Shown here piece by piece: positions 1 through 8,193 of a stretch of 64,000 nucleotides of DNA (its first letter is position 1; the number at the start of each line of letters is the position of its first letter). Both the position numbers and the translations under genes were made by a program. The notes below the pieces were generated by a model. The model was not told the DNA's origin, did not search any database, and was given only the letters and a program-made list of their open reading frames with translations. Source of the stretch: JACCSI01 sp035575715. Its GTDB lineage: Bacteria; Acidobacteriota; Vicinamibacteria; Vicinamibacterales; UBA2999. Where the stretch lies: NCBI GenBank assembly GCA_035575715.1, contig DATLXN010000020.1, positions 62,001 to 126,000 on the forward strand, read 5' to 3'.

Positions 1-224
1 GCCGTGCGCGGGTTCGCGGCATCAAAGCGCGCGTCGGCCAGGCGATTGAACCCCATCGCCGCGCTGCGCGCCGCCACCATCGCGACGATGATCCAGCCGA
101 CCCGCGCCCAGGTCAGCGGGTGTTGACGCGACGCCAGGAGCGCACCGGTCAATGCAAACGGCAGCGCAAACACCGAGTGCGAAAACCGGATAAACGAGAG
201 GTAGGTTTGTAATCGCGCGGTCAT
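1..224 (-). CDS. UbiA-family prenyltransferase, N-terminal part (cut by window edge)
   Basis: Only the first 74 codons are inside the window; the frame stays open to base 1. The visible part has a hydrophobic segment (about residues 12-31), a second around 43-52, and the UbiA prenyl-diphosphate-binding signature NRLADARFD (N60, D64, D68). UbiA enzymes are multi-pass membrane proteins that attach a polyprenyl chain to an aromatic acid. Beside mqnA and mqnC the likely job is prenylation of 1,4-dihydroxy-6-naphthoate (the MqnP role), but 4-hydroxybenzoate-type activity cannot be excluded. Its ATG shares ATGA with the stop of the upstream amidohydrolase, so it is probably translationally coupled. 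Confidence 0.85.
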   Translation of the reverse strand, partial: MTARLQTYLSFIRFSHSVFALPFALTGALLASRQHPLTWARVGWIIVAMVAARSAAMGFNRLADARFDAANPRT

Positions 225-1468
225 GCCGTGACCCACGCAATCTGCCGTGCGGTGATGCCGCTCACTAGAAATTCTTCAACTGCAATCGCCGGCGCCGCGA
301 CCTGTCGATCGAGCGTCGACGGCAGCTCGATGGCAATCAACTCCGCGGCCTTGCCGGGCTCGATCGAGCCGATTTCGCTGGCAAACCCCAGTGCCTCTGC
401 CCCGGCCAGCGTTGCGCTGTGCAACAGGGTCGCCGCCGGCACCCCCGGCGCCAGCGATCGCATTGTCTTGAGCTCGGCGAAGATGTTCAGATCGTCGACG
501 CTGGCGAGACTGTCGGTCCCGACCGCGACCCGGACGCCGGACTCGTAAAATCGCGCAATCGGCGGCGCGCCGGCACCGACCCATTGGTTGCTGCGCGGGC
601 AGGTGACGACGGTGCAGCCGAGTGTAGCAAGCCGCGACAGCGCCTCGCGACCAAGATGCACGCCGTGGACGACGAGCGTGCCTGAGTCGAGCATGTGCAT
701 GCGATCGAGATACTCCACCGGGCCACAGCCCGGGGTCGGCCAGTCGTCTCGCCACGACCCGACCAATCTGAGCAGGCCGGGCCACGGGCCGGTGCCCGAC
801 TCGAGAAATTGGACTTCGCCATCTGACTCGGCAAGGTGCACGCTCATGATCGGCGGGTCGTTGGCGTCGACGGCCGCGCGAATCGCGGTGAAGAGTTCAG
901 GCGACACGGAATACGGCGCGTGAGGTGCCAGTGAGACCTTGACCCGGTTGCCCCCCTCTGTCTTCGCCTGTTGGCGTGCCGCTGCCGTGTCGGCGACGCT
1001 GCGGCCATGCGCGAGGTTGAAGCCGAGGAGTTCGTGGAAGACCAGCCCGCGCAGGCCGTGGTTGAGCAGCGGGATGATCGAGGTCAGCGAGTTGGTGATG
1101 TCACCAATCAGCGCCGTTCCGAACTCGCGCGCTTCGCGGCAGCCTGACCTCGACGCATCGATCATGCTCTGATCGTCGGCGCGCTCGCGGCGGCCGCCGC
1201 GCACCGCCATCAGCTGCTTGACCCAATCAGTGAAGACCGCCGCTGGGGGCACGTTCCCCCGCAGCCCGGATAATTCGAGGTGGGTGTGGGCATTGACGAC
1301 GCCCGGCATCAGCGCCACCCGCCCAAGGTCGCGCACCGACCCGCCGGGTGGCGCGTCGGGCTCGCCGCCGACGCGTGTAATACGGCCGTCTTCAACCTCC
1401 ACCCATCCGTCGCGCACAGGCGCCTGGGCCACCGGGCACACCCAGGCGGCCCGAAAAATGGTGCTCAT
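221..1468 (-). CDS. Amidohydrolase, probable aminodeoxyfutalosine deaminase
   Basis: A 415-residue TIM-barrel metal-dependent deaminase/chlorohydrolase of the ATZ/TRZ type. Metal and catalytic residues are visible: H61 and H63 (NAHTHLE), H183 (APHAPYS), H211 and E214 (HLAESDGE), H268 (VVHGVH) and D319 (GTDSLAS). The position between mqnC and a UbiA prenyltransferase makes 6-amino-6-deoxyfutalosine deamination (the MqnX/MqnF role) the best guess; family membership is sure, substrate is inferred. No futalosine hydrolase (mqnB) is seen here. The stop overlaps the next start (ATGA); the gap from mqnC is 10 bases. Confidence 0.8.
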   Translation of the reverse strand: MSTIFRAAWVCPVAQAPVRDGWVEVEDGRITRVGGEPDAPPGGSVRDLGRVALMPGVVNAHTHLELSGLRGNVPPAAVFTDWVKQLMAVRGGRRERADDQSMIDASRSGCREAREFGTALIGDITNSLTSIIPLLNHGLRGLVFHELLGFNLAHGRSVADTAAARQQAKTEGGNRVKVSLAPHAPYSVSPELFTAIRAAVDANDPPIMSVHLAESDGEVQFLESGTGPWPGLLRLVGSWRDDWPTPGCGPVEYLDRMHMLDSGTLVVHGVHLGREALSRLATLGCTVVTCPRSNQWVGAGAPPIARFYESGVRVAVGTDSLASVDDLNIFAELKTMRSLAPGVPAATLLHSATLAGAEALGFASEIGSIEPGKAAELIAIELPSTLDRQVAAPAIAVEEFLVSGITARQIAWVTA

Positions 1469-1478
1469 TGAGGCGGAC

Positions 1479-2684
1479 TTAAGTGGTTTGGCGCAGCCGC
1501 TTGCCGGCGGCGCTGCGTGCGGGATAATTCATCAGTTCGGCGGGCACCGACGTGTCGCCGTCGACCCGGGCGGTCGCCAATTCGAGCATGCGCGGCACGT
1601 CGCGCAAGCGGAACATCGGATCGCCGAGAATGTCGTAATGCATGTTGCGGCGCTTGGCGACGAAGCCGGCGTCTTCCACGTTGCGGACGATTTCGACTTC
1701 GTCCATGCAGTAGCTCGCTCCAGCGGCCCGGACGACGTTTTCCTCGATCATCACGCTGCCCATGTCATTCGCACCGAACGCCAGACTGAGCTGACCGACT
1801 TTGCCGCCCTGGGTCACCCATGATGCTTGCAGGTTGTCGAAGTTATCCAGAATCAGACGTGCCAGCGCCAGCGTTCGGAGGTATTCGATACCAGTCGCTT
1901 CGCGGCCGCCCCGTTCGGTGTGCTCGGGTTGGTAGCTCCAGGTGATAAACGCGGTGAAGCCGCCGGTTTCGTCCTGCACCTCGCGCAACCGGAACATATG
2001 CTCGAGGCGCTCTTCAACCGTCTCCACCGTGCCGTACATCATCGTCGCCGTCGTGCGCAGACCGGCGCGGTGCGCGTGGCGCATCACGTCGAGCCATTCA
2101 TCCGCAGAGGCCTTGCCGTAGCAGTTGAGCAGCTTGCGGACGCGGTCGACCAGAATCTCGGCACCGCCGCCAGGGATGCTGTCGAGACCCGCGGCGATCA
2201 GACGATCGATCACCTCCGGCACCGGCAGCTTCGACATGCGCGAGAGATGGATGACTTCGGGCGGCGAGAGGGCGTGAAGCTTGAACTCGGGATAACGCGC
2301 CTTCACCGCGCCGAACAAATCCTCGTACCACTGAAGCGGCAAGTCGGGGTTGTGGCCGCCCTGCAGCAGCAGCTGGACGCCGCCGACGGCAATCGTCTCG
2401 TCGATCTTCCTGAAGATCTCGTCGAACCCGAGCACGTAACCTTCCGCGTGCCCGACTTCGCGATAGAACGCGCAGAAGTTACACCGCGCCACGCAGACGT
2501 TGGTGTAGTTGACGTTGCGGTCGATGATGTAGGTCACGACCGGTTCGGGGTGCTTGCGGGCGCGAACCATGTCGGCCATCCGGCCGAGCCAATAGGTCGG
2601 GGCCTGGTTATAAAGGAAGAGCGCCTCAGCCGGGTTAATCCGGCCGCCGTCCTCGATCCGCTGTTGCAGCGTCTGTAACGTCAT
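1479..2684 (-). CDS. mqnC: Cyclic dehypoxanthinyl futalosine synthase (radical SAM)
   Basis: 401 residues. A radical SAM cluster motif CxxxCxxC is seen at C64-C68-C71 (CVARCNFC) following DRNVNYTNV, with the MqnC-type GGG motif (SIPGGGAEI) and the C-terminal segment SWVTQGGKVGQ. MqnC makes cyclic dehypoxanthine futalosine, building the second ring of the menaquinone precursor. It lies 49 bases downstream of mqnA in the same minus-strand operon. The distinction from MqnE rests on the DRNVNYTN and SWVTQG segments; MqnE-type proteins usually have an NRHINPTN-like sequence there. Confidence 0.93.
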   Translation of the reverse strand: MTLQTLQQRIEDGGRINPAEALFLYNQAPTYWLGRMADMVRARKHPEPVVTYIIDRNVNYTNVCVARCNFCAFYREVGHAEGYVLGFDEIFRKIDETIAVGGVQLLLQGGHNPDLPLQWYEDLFGAVKARYPEFKLHALSPPEVIHLSRMSKLPVPEVIDRLIAAGLDSIPGGGAEILVDRVRKLLNCYGKASADEWLDVMRHAHRAGLRTTATMMYGTVETVEERLEHMFRLREVQDETGGFTAFITWSYQPEHTERGGREATGIEYLRTLALARLILDNFDNLQASWVTQGGKVGQLSLAFGANDMGSVMIEENVVRAAGASYCMDEVEIVRNVEDAGFVAKRRNMHYDILGDPMFRLRDVPRMLELATARVDGDTSVPAELMNYPARSAAGKRLRQTT

Positions 2685-2733
2685 AGACCGTGGCAGCTAT
2701 TGCAGTTGGGCGCTGGGGCGCGGCGCAGAACCT

Positions 2734-3543
2734 TCAAACAGGCCCGACCCCTTTGTGGAAAAAGCGGAGGTCGCGCAGGCCCCGCGCGACGCCATGCTCG
2801 GCCGCGAGTTCGTGAAAGCGACGTAACCCGGCAACTTCCGCGTCGCCGAGGTGATATTTGAGATTATCACGCAGATACGGCAGCATTCGCGCTTCTGTCT
2901 CGCGGTCGCCACGACTCTCGGACCGGGCGATGGCTCCCAGGTCGGCGACCCCTCGGTCGCGCGCGGCGTTGAGTTCGTTGATGTGCTCAGCCTGAGCTAC
3001 TCCTTCTCGGCCGCACCACATCGCGTAGACAAACGGCAGTCCGGTCATCGCCTGCCACTCGCTGCCCAGGTCGGTCTTGATGACGCCCTGCGCCTCGGCA
3101 TCGATCACCAGGGCTGGGTCGCCAATAATCAGCGCCGCATCGGCACGTGCCAGCATGGCGGGCAGGTCCGGTTCGGCCGGCACAAACGCCGGCGCGATCT
3201 GCCAGCGTGTCGCGCACAGCACCCGGGTCAGCGCCACCGACGTGCGCGAGCTGGTATCAAGCGCGAGGGTCCTCACCTGGTCGACCGGCACTGAACTGAA
3301 CAGCGCGACCGACGCGATCGGCCCATTCGAGGCAATAGCGACTCCGGGCACGATCCGATAGTCGCCGTGCAGATACTCAATCGCCGGGATGAGGCCAAGG
3401 TCGACATGGCCCTGGTGCAATAAGGCCGCGCATCGCGCCGGCACATCGAAGCGAAGCGAGAACAGGTCGCTGCGCTGGTCGAGACCCTGCACCAGCGGCT
3501 TCGTGTTGAGATAGGACACCGCACCGAGCCGAACGAGACTCAT
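2734..3543 (-). CDS. mqnA: Chorismate dehydratase
   Basis: 269 residues, a periplasmic-binding-protein-like fold without a signal peptide, typical in length for MqnA. The N terminus carries the family hallmark VSYLNTKPL (residues 9-17). The enzyme removes water from chorismate to give 3-enolpyruvyl-benzoate, the first committed step of futalosine-type menaquinone synthesis. The start ATG overlaps the stop of the MqnE-like gene (ATGA). A 49-base gap follows before mqnC; I see no clear terminator in it. Confidence 0.92.
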   Translation of the reverse strand: MSLVRLGAVSYLNTKPLVQGLDQRSDLFSLRFDVPARCAALLHQGHVDLGLIPAIEYLHGDYRIVPGVAIASNGPIASVALFSSVPVDQVRTLALDTSSRTSVALTRVLCATRWQIAPAFVPAEPDLPAMLARADAALIIGDPALVIDAEAQGVIKTDLGSEWQAMTGLPFVYAMWCGREGVAQAEHINELNAARDRGVADLGAIARSESRGDRETEARMLPYLRDNLKYHLGDAEVAGLRRFHELAAEHGVARGLRDLRFFHKGVGPV

Positions 3544-4382
3544 GCCTTCGGCCGATACTCCTGCGGGACGAAGCCCGCGGCCCGGATGTTTCGCTCAACA
3601 TCTTCGACCGTCGAACGGCGATGCCCCAGCGCCGTGTCAGACGTCGCAGCGACGGCGTCGAGATGGTCGGCACCAAAGGTCAGTGCGACCTGCGCAAGTT
3701 TCGGACCGTAGAGACTCCAGTCGACTTCGATCGAGATCGACGCTCGACCCGGCTGCGGCTCTGAAAATGCCAGCCTCGCCATCGCCACCATCCGCACGTC
3801 GTCATAGCCCGTCGTCGGCTTATCAACAGGCGCGATACGCGGCAGCGGCGCAAATCGGCGGAGCGACGGATAGCGCGCGACCGCGGCGCGGACCACACCG
3901 AGCAACGGCAGCCGGTCGTCGCCGAGCGGGTGCGAGACCGTGACCCGCTGCGGCGGCAGACCGGCGTCGGTCAGAAGCTGGACTGAGCGCAAAAGATCCG
4001 CGACACGATCGGCCGGCAGTTCGGCGACGTCGGAGAGCCCGGCCGCCGCTAACTGCCGGATCACTTCAGGCACACTGCCCCATCCCGTTTGCGCACGTTC
4101 CTCGAGCTGCGCCATCGAGAATGCCGCAACACGACGCGCACCGGCAGCGCTGCGCAACGCACCGATCGCAGCCACTGCCTCGGCCAATGTTGACGGCAGT
4201 TCGTAGAGTCTCACCTCTGCCGCCTCATCGGGCACGGTCAAGCCACGGGTCAGGTCCGCGACGGTCACGACATGCACGCGCATGTAGGTGACGACATCTC
4301 CACCCAGGGCGCGACGCGCTTCGTCAGCCTGCATGCCGAGGCTCAAGATGTCGGTCGCCAGGCTGTCCTCGAGGTCAATCAC
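3540..4382 (-). CDS. Cysteine-free MqnE/MqnC-like protein (degenerate radical SAM relative)
   Basis: 280 residues. The C-terminal third looks like the end of aminofutalosine synthase MqnE: DDVRMVAMARLAF, then GPKLAQVALTFGADHLD, then a final segment like ...EDVERNIRAAGFVPQE. The N terminus (DSLATDILSLGMQADEARR...VTYMRVHVV) also resembles the start of MqnE. However, the region that should carry CxxxCxxC and the GGG motif is missing or shortened, and the protein has no cysteine at all, so it cannot bind a 4Fe-4S cluster by the family mechanism. It is translationally coupled on both sides (ATGA overlaps) to a Gfo/Idh gene and mqnA. It may be a pseudoenzyme partner of the pathway; its role is unknown. 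Confidence 0.75.
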   Translation of the reverse strand: MIDLEDSLATDILSLGMQADEARRALGGDVVTYMRVHVVTVADLTRGLTVPDEAAEVRLYELPSTLAEAVAAIGALRSAAGARRVAAFSMAQLEERAQTGWGSVPEVIRQLAAAGLSDVAELPADRVADLLRSVQLLTDAGLPPQRVTVSHPLGDDRLPLLGVVRAAVARYPSLRRFAPLPRIAPVDKPTTGYDDVRMVAMARLAFSEPQPGRASISIEVDWSLYGPKLAQVALTFGADHLDAVAATSDTALGHRRSTVEDVERNIRAAGFVPQEYRPKA

Positions 4383-5305
4383 GTGGCTATCTCCATACGC
4401 TCCACTATCCGCTCGGCCAGCGCCAGCGCCGCGCGGCCCTGTTGTCCGGTCACCACGGGCGGCCGGCCGTCGCGAATGGCGTCGACAAAATCCTCGAGCT
4501 CACGTTTAAGCGGTTCCTCGTGGGCAATCTCTATTCTGCCGCCCTCAATGCCGGGCATCTGCCCCGCCTTCGGGACCAGTCGCCACATCTCGACCTCCTG
4601 GGCGGCGTAATCGATCGACACGTAGGCGTCGCGCTGAAAGAACCGGATCTTACGGACGCGATCGCGGCTGATCCGGCTGGCGGTCAAATTGGCAATGCAG
4701 CCGTTGGCAAATCGCAAACGCACATTCGCGATATCGATCCGTGGCGTCAGCACCGGCACACCGACCGCTTCGATGCCGATGACTTCTTCACCAACGATAT
4801 CGAGCACGACATCGAGATCGTGAATCATCAGGTCGAAGACGACGTCGATATCGAGACTGCGTTCGGGAAACGTGCCGAGTCGGTGCACTTCGATGAATCG
4901 GGGCTCATCGACCAGCGGCTTGACATACGCCACCGCCGGATTGAATCGCTCGGTGTGGCCGACAGCCAGCGTGGCGCCGCGCGCCGCGGCAATCTGCAGC
5001 AACCGGTCGGCCTCGGCGGTAGTCGCGGTCATCGGCTTCTCGACCAGGACGTGCACGCCGTGCTCGAGGAAGGCGGCCGCGATCTCGGTGTGCGCTTCGG
5101 TGGGTGCGGCGATGGTGACGGCGTCCACGCGGCCAAGCAATTCGCGCCAGTCGGCGAATGCGGTGGTGTGGCGGGCTGATGCAATCTCCTGAGCGCGCCC
5201 GAAATTGACGTCGGCGACCCCGATCAGGTCAGCGCTGGGCAGCTCCGCGAGAATGCGCGCGTGATGACGGCCGAGATGACCCACGCCGATAACGGCAATC
5301 CTCAT
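4379..5305 (-). CDS. Gfo/Idh/MocA-family NAD(P)-dependent oxidoreductase
   Basis: 308 residues with a Rossmann N terminus (AVIGVGHLGRHHA, residues 4-16) and the family EKP motif (residues 89-91), followed by a GFO/IDH C-terminal domain containing HDLD. Related proteins often lie next to lpx genes and act on sugar nucleotides, but the substrate here is not defined by sequence. The gene overlaps lpxI upstream and the MqnE-like gene downstream by ATGA, so it is transcribed and probably translated with both. Confidence 0.85.
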   Translation of the reverse strand: MRIAVIGVGHLGRHHARILAELPSADLIGVADVNFGRAQEIASARHTTAFADWRELLGRVDAVTIAAPTEAHTEIAAAFLEHGVHVLVEKPMTATTAEADRLLQIAAARGATLAVGHTERFNPAVAYVKPLVDEPRFIEVHRLGTFPERSLDIDVVFDLMIHDLDVVLDIVGEEVIGIEAVGVPVLTPRIDIANVRLRFANGCIANLTASRISRDRVRKIRFFQRDAYVSIDYAAQEVEMWRLVPKAGQMPGIEGGRIEIAHEEPLKRELEDFVDAIRDGRPPVVTGQQGRAALALAERIVERMEIAT

Positions 5306-6171
5306 CTCGGCCCTGTACTTTGATCGCTGGGCCCTGATCCCTGGGGCCTGGGGTCTGCCGGGCGCCCGACCACCGCGATGCCTGCTTCATTGGCCGACAC
5401 GAAGAAGCGATCGCGGTCGAAAATCAGTGTCTTGCCGGCGTCGATCGAGAGGGTCGCCGCGCCCGTGCGGCGCATCGCCTGGATCGTCGCAAGACCAACC
5501 ACCGGCACATCGAAGCGCATGTCCTGTTTTGGTTTGGCCACTTTGACGATGGTGCAGCCAAGACCGGCAAGCTCGCCGGCGCGACCGATCACTTCGTCCG
5601 TGCCTTCCATCGCTTCGACGGCAACTACCGCCTGATGCTTCACCGCAATGGTCTGGCCGATATCGAGACCGGCAATGGTGTCCGCCATGCGATACCCAAA
5701 CGCGAGGTCTTTCTCCTGGTCCTCATCCGGGCTGCGCGTCGTCAGGACACCGGCGCTCGCCAGCAGCGGCGACAGCAGCGCGGTCGAATCGATCAACTCA
5801 ATGCCGTTGTCACGGAGGAGATTTGCGGCCGCGGAAATCAGCGAGTCGGTGTTGCGAAATGGCAATCGCGCCAGTAACGACATCATCGTCAGATCTGGAA
5901 CCACGCCGCTGAAAATCCTGGTGTGCTTGACCTGACCGGCCATCACCGCGTGTGTGACGCCTGACTCATTCAAGATGCGCAGGCTGGTCCCGAGGTGACC
6001 AAGCGAGACCCAATGGAACCCCACGGCGGGCATTTTTGCAGCGGCTTGCTCGAGCTCGGCGGAGGCTTCTTCCTTGAACGCCAGCACGGTGACGTCGTAG
6101 CCGAGAGCGCGAGCGGCGTCCAGCATCAGAAACGGAAAGCGACCATTACCCGCGATTAGCCCGAGCCTCAT
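5302..6171 (-). CDS. lpxI: UDP-2,3-diacylglucosamine pyrophosphatase LpxI
   Basis: 289 residues matching the LpxI (DUF1009) family: N-terminal LGLIAGNGRFPFL, the VVAVEAMEGTDE segment and the C-terminal FDVPVVGLAT. LpxI hydrolyses UDP-2,3-diacylglucosamine to lipid X in lipid A synthesis, replacing LpxH. The last 15 or so residues (after VVGRPADP) are rich in G, P, S and Q and are encoded by the same ggcctgggg-type words seen in the intergenic repeats near bamA, so the tail may be repeat-derived. The gene is 6 bases downstream of the FabZ-LpxA fusion. Confidence 0.92.
   Translation of the reverse strand: MRLGLIAGNGRFPFLMLDAARALGYDVTVLAFKEEASAELEQAAAKMPAVGFHWVSLGHLGTSLRILNESGVTHAVMAGQVKHTRIFSGVVPDLTMMSLLARLPFRNTDSLISAAANLLRDNGIELIDSTALLSPLLASAGVLTTRSPDEDQEKDLAFGYRMADTIAGLDIGQTIAVKHQAVVAVEAMEGTDEVIGRAGELAGLGCTIVKVAKPKQDMRFDVPVVGLATIQAMRRTGAATLSIDAGKTLIFDRDRFFVSANEAGIAVVGRPADPRPQGSGPSDQSTGPR
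5325..5356. repeat. GGCCTGGGG-type word repeat overlapping the 3' end of lpxI
   Basis: The plus strand reads a run of gggccctgatccctggggcc-type words. Very similar words occur at 11491-11520 beside bamA. Here they lie inside the reading frame and encode the atypical LpxI tail. Confidence 0.5.
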
Positions 6172-6177
6172 CGCGCG

Positions 6178-7404
6178 CTACTCGCCCGCTTCTTCGTCAG
6201 TCGCCTTTCCGCGCTTCAGAATGGCGCCGCGTGACGCGGTGCGGATAAAGGTCACCAGGTAGTCGACTTCCGGGCAGGACAGCGTCGGGTCGGTCTCGAT
6301 CTTCTCGAGCGCCTGCGTCGCATTGAGCCGTGATTGCAGCAGGTAGCGATAGGCGCGCTTCAGTTTGGCCAGCGTGGCTTCGTCGAAGCCGCGCCGTTGC
6401 AATCCGATGGTGTTGAGGCCATACACGCGGCACAGTGCACGCGCGCCCACCGTTTTGGCAAACGGCAGCGCGTCCTTGGTCACCACCGAGTAACCGCCAA
6501 TGAAGGCGTGACGTCCGACGCGGCAAAACTGATGGACCCCGGAGTAGGCGCTGACCGCCGCAAAGTCGTCGACCGAGACGTGCCCGCCGAGGGTCGCACC
6601 GGGTCCGAAGATGATTTCGTTGCCGACGTGACAATCGTGGGCCACGTGCACGTAAGCCATGAACAGATTACGGTCGCCGATCGTCGTGCGGCCGCCACCG
6701 CCGGCGGTGCCGCGATGGATGGTGACAAACTCGCGGAAGATGTTGCGCTTGCCGATCTCGAGGGTGGTCGGCTCGCCGCGATACTTCAGGTCCTGCGGCG
6801 GCAACCCGATCGATGCAAACGGGAAGAACTCGGTTTCGTCACCAACCGTGGTGTGGCCGTCGACGATGGCTGACGCGCCCACCTTGCAGCGTTTGCCGAG
6901 GACGACATGTTGGCCAATCACGGCATGCGGACCGACAATCGTGCCGGCGCCGAGACGCGCTGACGGATGCACGTGTGCGCTCGGATCGACCTGCGCTTCG
7001 TCATGATCGACCGACAGCACCAGTTCGGCCTCGGCCACCATCTGGCCTTCGACGGTCGCCGACGCCTTGGTGCGCACAATCGACCCGCGTTGCCGTCCCA
7101 GCTCCACTTCGAGACGCAGCCGGTCACCGGGTACCACCTGCTTGCGAAACTTCGCGTTCTCGACCCCACGCAGCGACACGCGGCCGGTCGGAATGAGCAG
7201 CGTCGCGACCTGGGTCAACGACTCAATCATCAGCACACCCGGCATGACCGGAGCGCCGGGAAAATGTCCCTGGAAAAATTCTTCGTTGACCGTCACGTTC
7301 TTGACCGCGACAATGCGGCGGCCCGGCTCGTGTTCGGCGATATCGTCAACCAGCAGCGAGGGATAACGCGACGACAGGCGGTCGAGAGTGCGGGGAATGG
7401 ACAC
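6178..7404 (-). CDS. FabZ-LpxA fusion: hydroxyacyl-ACP dehydratase plus UDP-GlcNAc acyltransferase
   Basis: 408 residues with two lipid-pathway domains. Residues 1 to about 140 are a FabZ hot-dog domain with the catalytic H47 in FFQGHFPGAPVMPG and E61 in MIESLTQVA. From about residue 140 a left-handed beta-helix of hexapeptide repeats begins (HVHPSARLGAGTIVGPHAVI), with the LpxA features PPQDLKYRGE, REFVTIHRGT, the catalytic histidine in VHVAHDCHVG and HQFCRVGRHAF. LpxA transfers 3-hydroxyacyl groups to UDP-GlcNAc; FabZ uses the same 3-hydroxyacyl-ACP pool. The two are normally separate adjacent genes; here one frame runs through without an internal start. Confidence 0.9.
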   Translation of the reverse strand: MSIPRTLDRLSSRYPSLLVDDIAEHEPGRRIVAVKNVTVNEEFFQGHFPGAPVMPGVLMIESLTQVATLLIPTGRVSLRGVENAKFRKQVVPGDRLRLEVELGRQRGSIVRTKASATVEGQMVAEAELVLSVDHDEAQVDPSAHVHPSARLGAGTIVGPHAVIGQHVVLGKRCKVGASAIVDGHTTVGDETEFFPFASIGLPPQDLKYRGEPTTLEIGKRNIFREFVTIHRGTAGGGGRTTIGDRNLFMAYVHVAHDCHVGNEIIFGPGATLGGHVSVDDFAAVSAYSGVHQFCRVGRHAFIGGYSVVTKDALPFAKTVGARALCRVYGLNTIGLQRRGFDEATLAKLKRAYRYLLQSRLNATQALEKIETDPTLSCPEVDYLVTFIRTASRGAILKRGKATDEEAGE

Positions 7405-7448
7405 GGGACAGCTACAGAATAAGCTGAAAGTTTCCAGTTATCAGTAGC

Positions 7449-7480
7449 CAGTTCAAAGTGGCGCGGTGCCCTTTGAACTG
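7449..7480. repeat. 10-bp perfect inverted repeat between skp and fabZ-lpxA
   Basis: CAGTTCAAAG (7449-7458) and CTTTGAACTG (7471-7480) form a perfect stem around a 12-base loop that can add GGC/GCC pairs. No T-run follows on the minus strand, so it is more likely an attenuating or RNA-stabilising hairpin than a full intrinsic terminator. Confidence 0.55.
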
Positions 7481-7500
7481 ACCACTGGCAACTGGCAACT
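7476..7500. repeat. AACTGGC-type heptamer repeat abutting the skp stop codon
   Basis: Units aactgac, cactggc, aactggc and a partial aact lie head to tail, ending at the first base of the skp stop codon. The same heptamer array occurs at 26786-26810. Confidence 0.6.
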
Positions 7501-8147
7501 TATTTGACGGGCGGCTTCGTCGTCGCGGGCGCCGACGGTGTTGAATCGAGCTTTTTGATCACGTCGAGCGAAATATCGAGGCTCGGATCAGCCCACACCA
7601 GACCGGAGTCAGGTCCGTTGAAAATGAAGTGCAGACCCTTCTCGGCGCCGACCTGAGCCAGCACCGGGGTGACGCGGCTTTCGAACTGCTGTTGCAGTTG
7701 CGTCTGCAGGTCCTGGATCTCCTGTTGCGCATCCTGGGTAAAGCGCTGCACGTCGGTGTTGATGCGCTCGGCCTGCTTCTGCAAATCGGCCTGCGCGGTT
7801 GCGCTCATGACCGACCCTTCCTTCTCGAGCTTGGCCTGCAGACCCTGCAGCTGCTTGTTCTTGTCATTCAGCTCGGCGGCGCGCTTCTGCTGCAGCGCCT
7901 GGATGCGAGCCGACGCGGCCTTGCCGTCCGCCGATTCGTTGGCGACGCGCTGCAGGACTACGTAGGCGAATCTGGCGCCCTCTGGAAACGGCTTGGCTGG
8001 CGGGGCCGGGACGGCCTGGGCAGGAGCGGGGGCTGGCTTGGCGGTCGGTGCCGTGGGCTGAGCTGGCGCCGGGGCCGGAGTCTGAGCAAAAGTAGGCGCG
8101 CCGGCCAGCATCACTGCGGCGGCCACGCCGAAGACAAAAGCGTTCAT
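7500..8147 (-). CDS. skp: Skp/OmpH-family periplasmic chaperone
   Basis: 215 residues if started at the ATG at 8147, where a hydrophobic signal (NAFVFGVAAAVMLAGAPTFAQ) follows at once and AAAGGAC lies upstream. A longer frame to 8207 adds 20 non-signal residues and is unlikely. After a Pro/Ala-rich linker come long charged helices (about residues 65-150) with many Q, K, E and A, the coiled-coil arms of OmpH. Skp-like chaperones hold unfolded outer-membrane proteins in the periplasm for BamA, encoded just upstream. The proline/alanine linker after the signal is longer than in E. coli Skp. Confidence 0.85.
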   Translation of the reverse strand: MNAFVFGVAAAVMLAGAPTFAQTPAPAPAQPTAPTAKPAPAPAQAVPAPPAKPFPEGARFAYVVLQRVANESADGKAASARIQALQQKRAAELNDKNKQLQGLQAKLEKEGSVMSATAQADLQKQAERINTDVQRFTQDAQQEIQDLQTQLQQQFESRVTPVLAQVGAEKGLHFIFNGPDSGLVWADPSLDISLDVIKKLDSTPSAPATTKPPVK

Positions 8148-8193
8148 TACAGTCAGTCCTTTCAATCGTTCGTGAAGGGGGAACCAGTTTACG

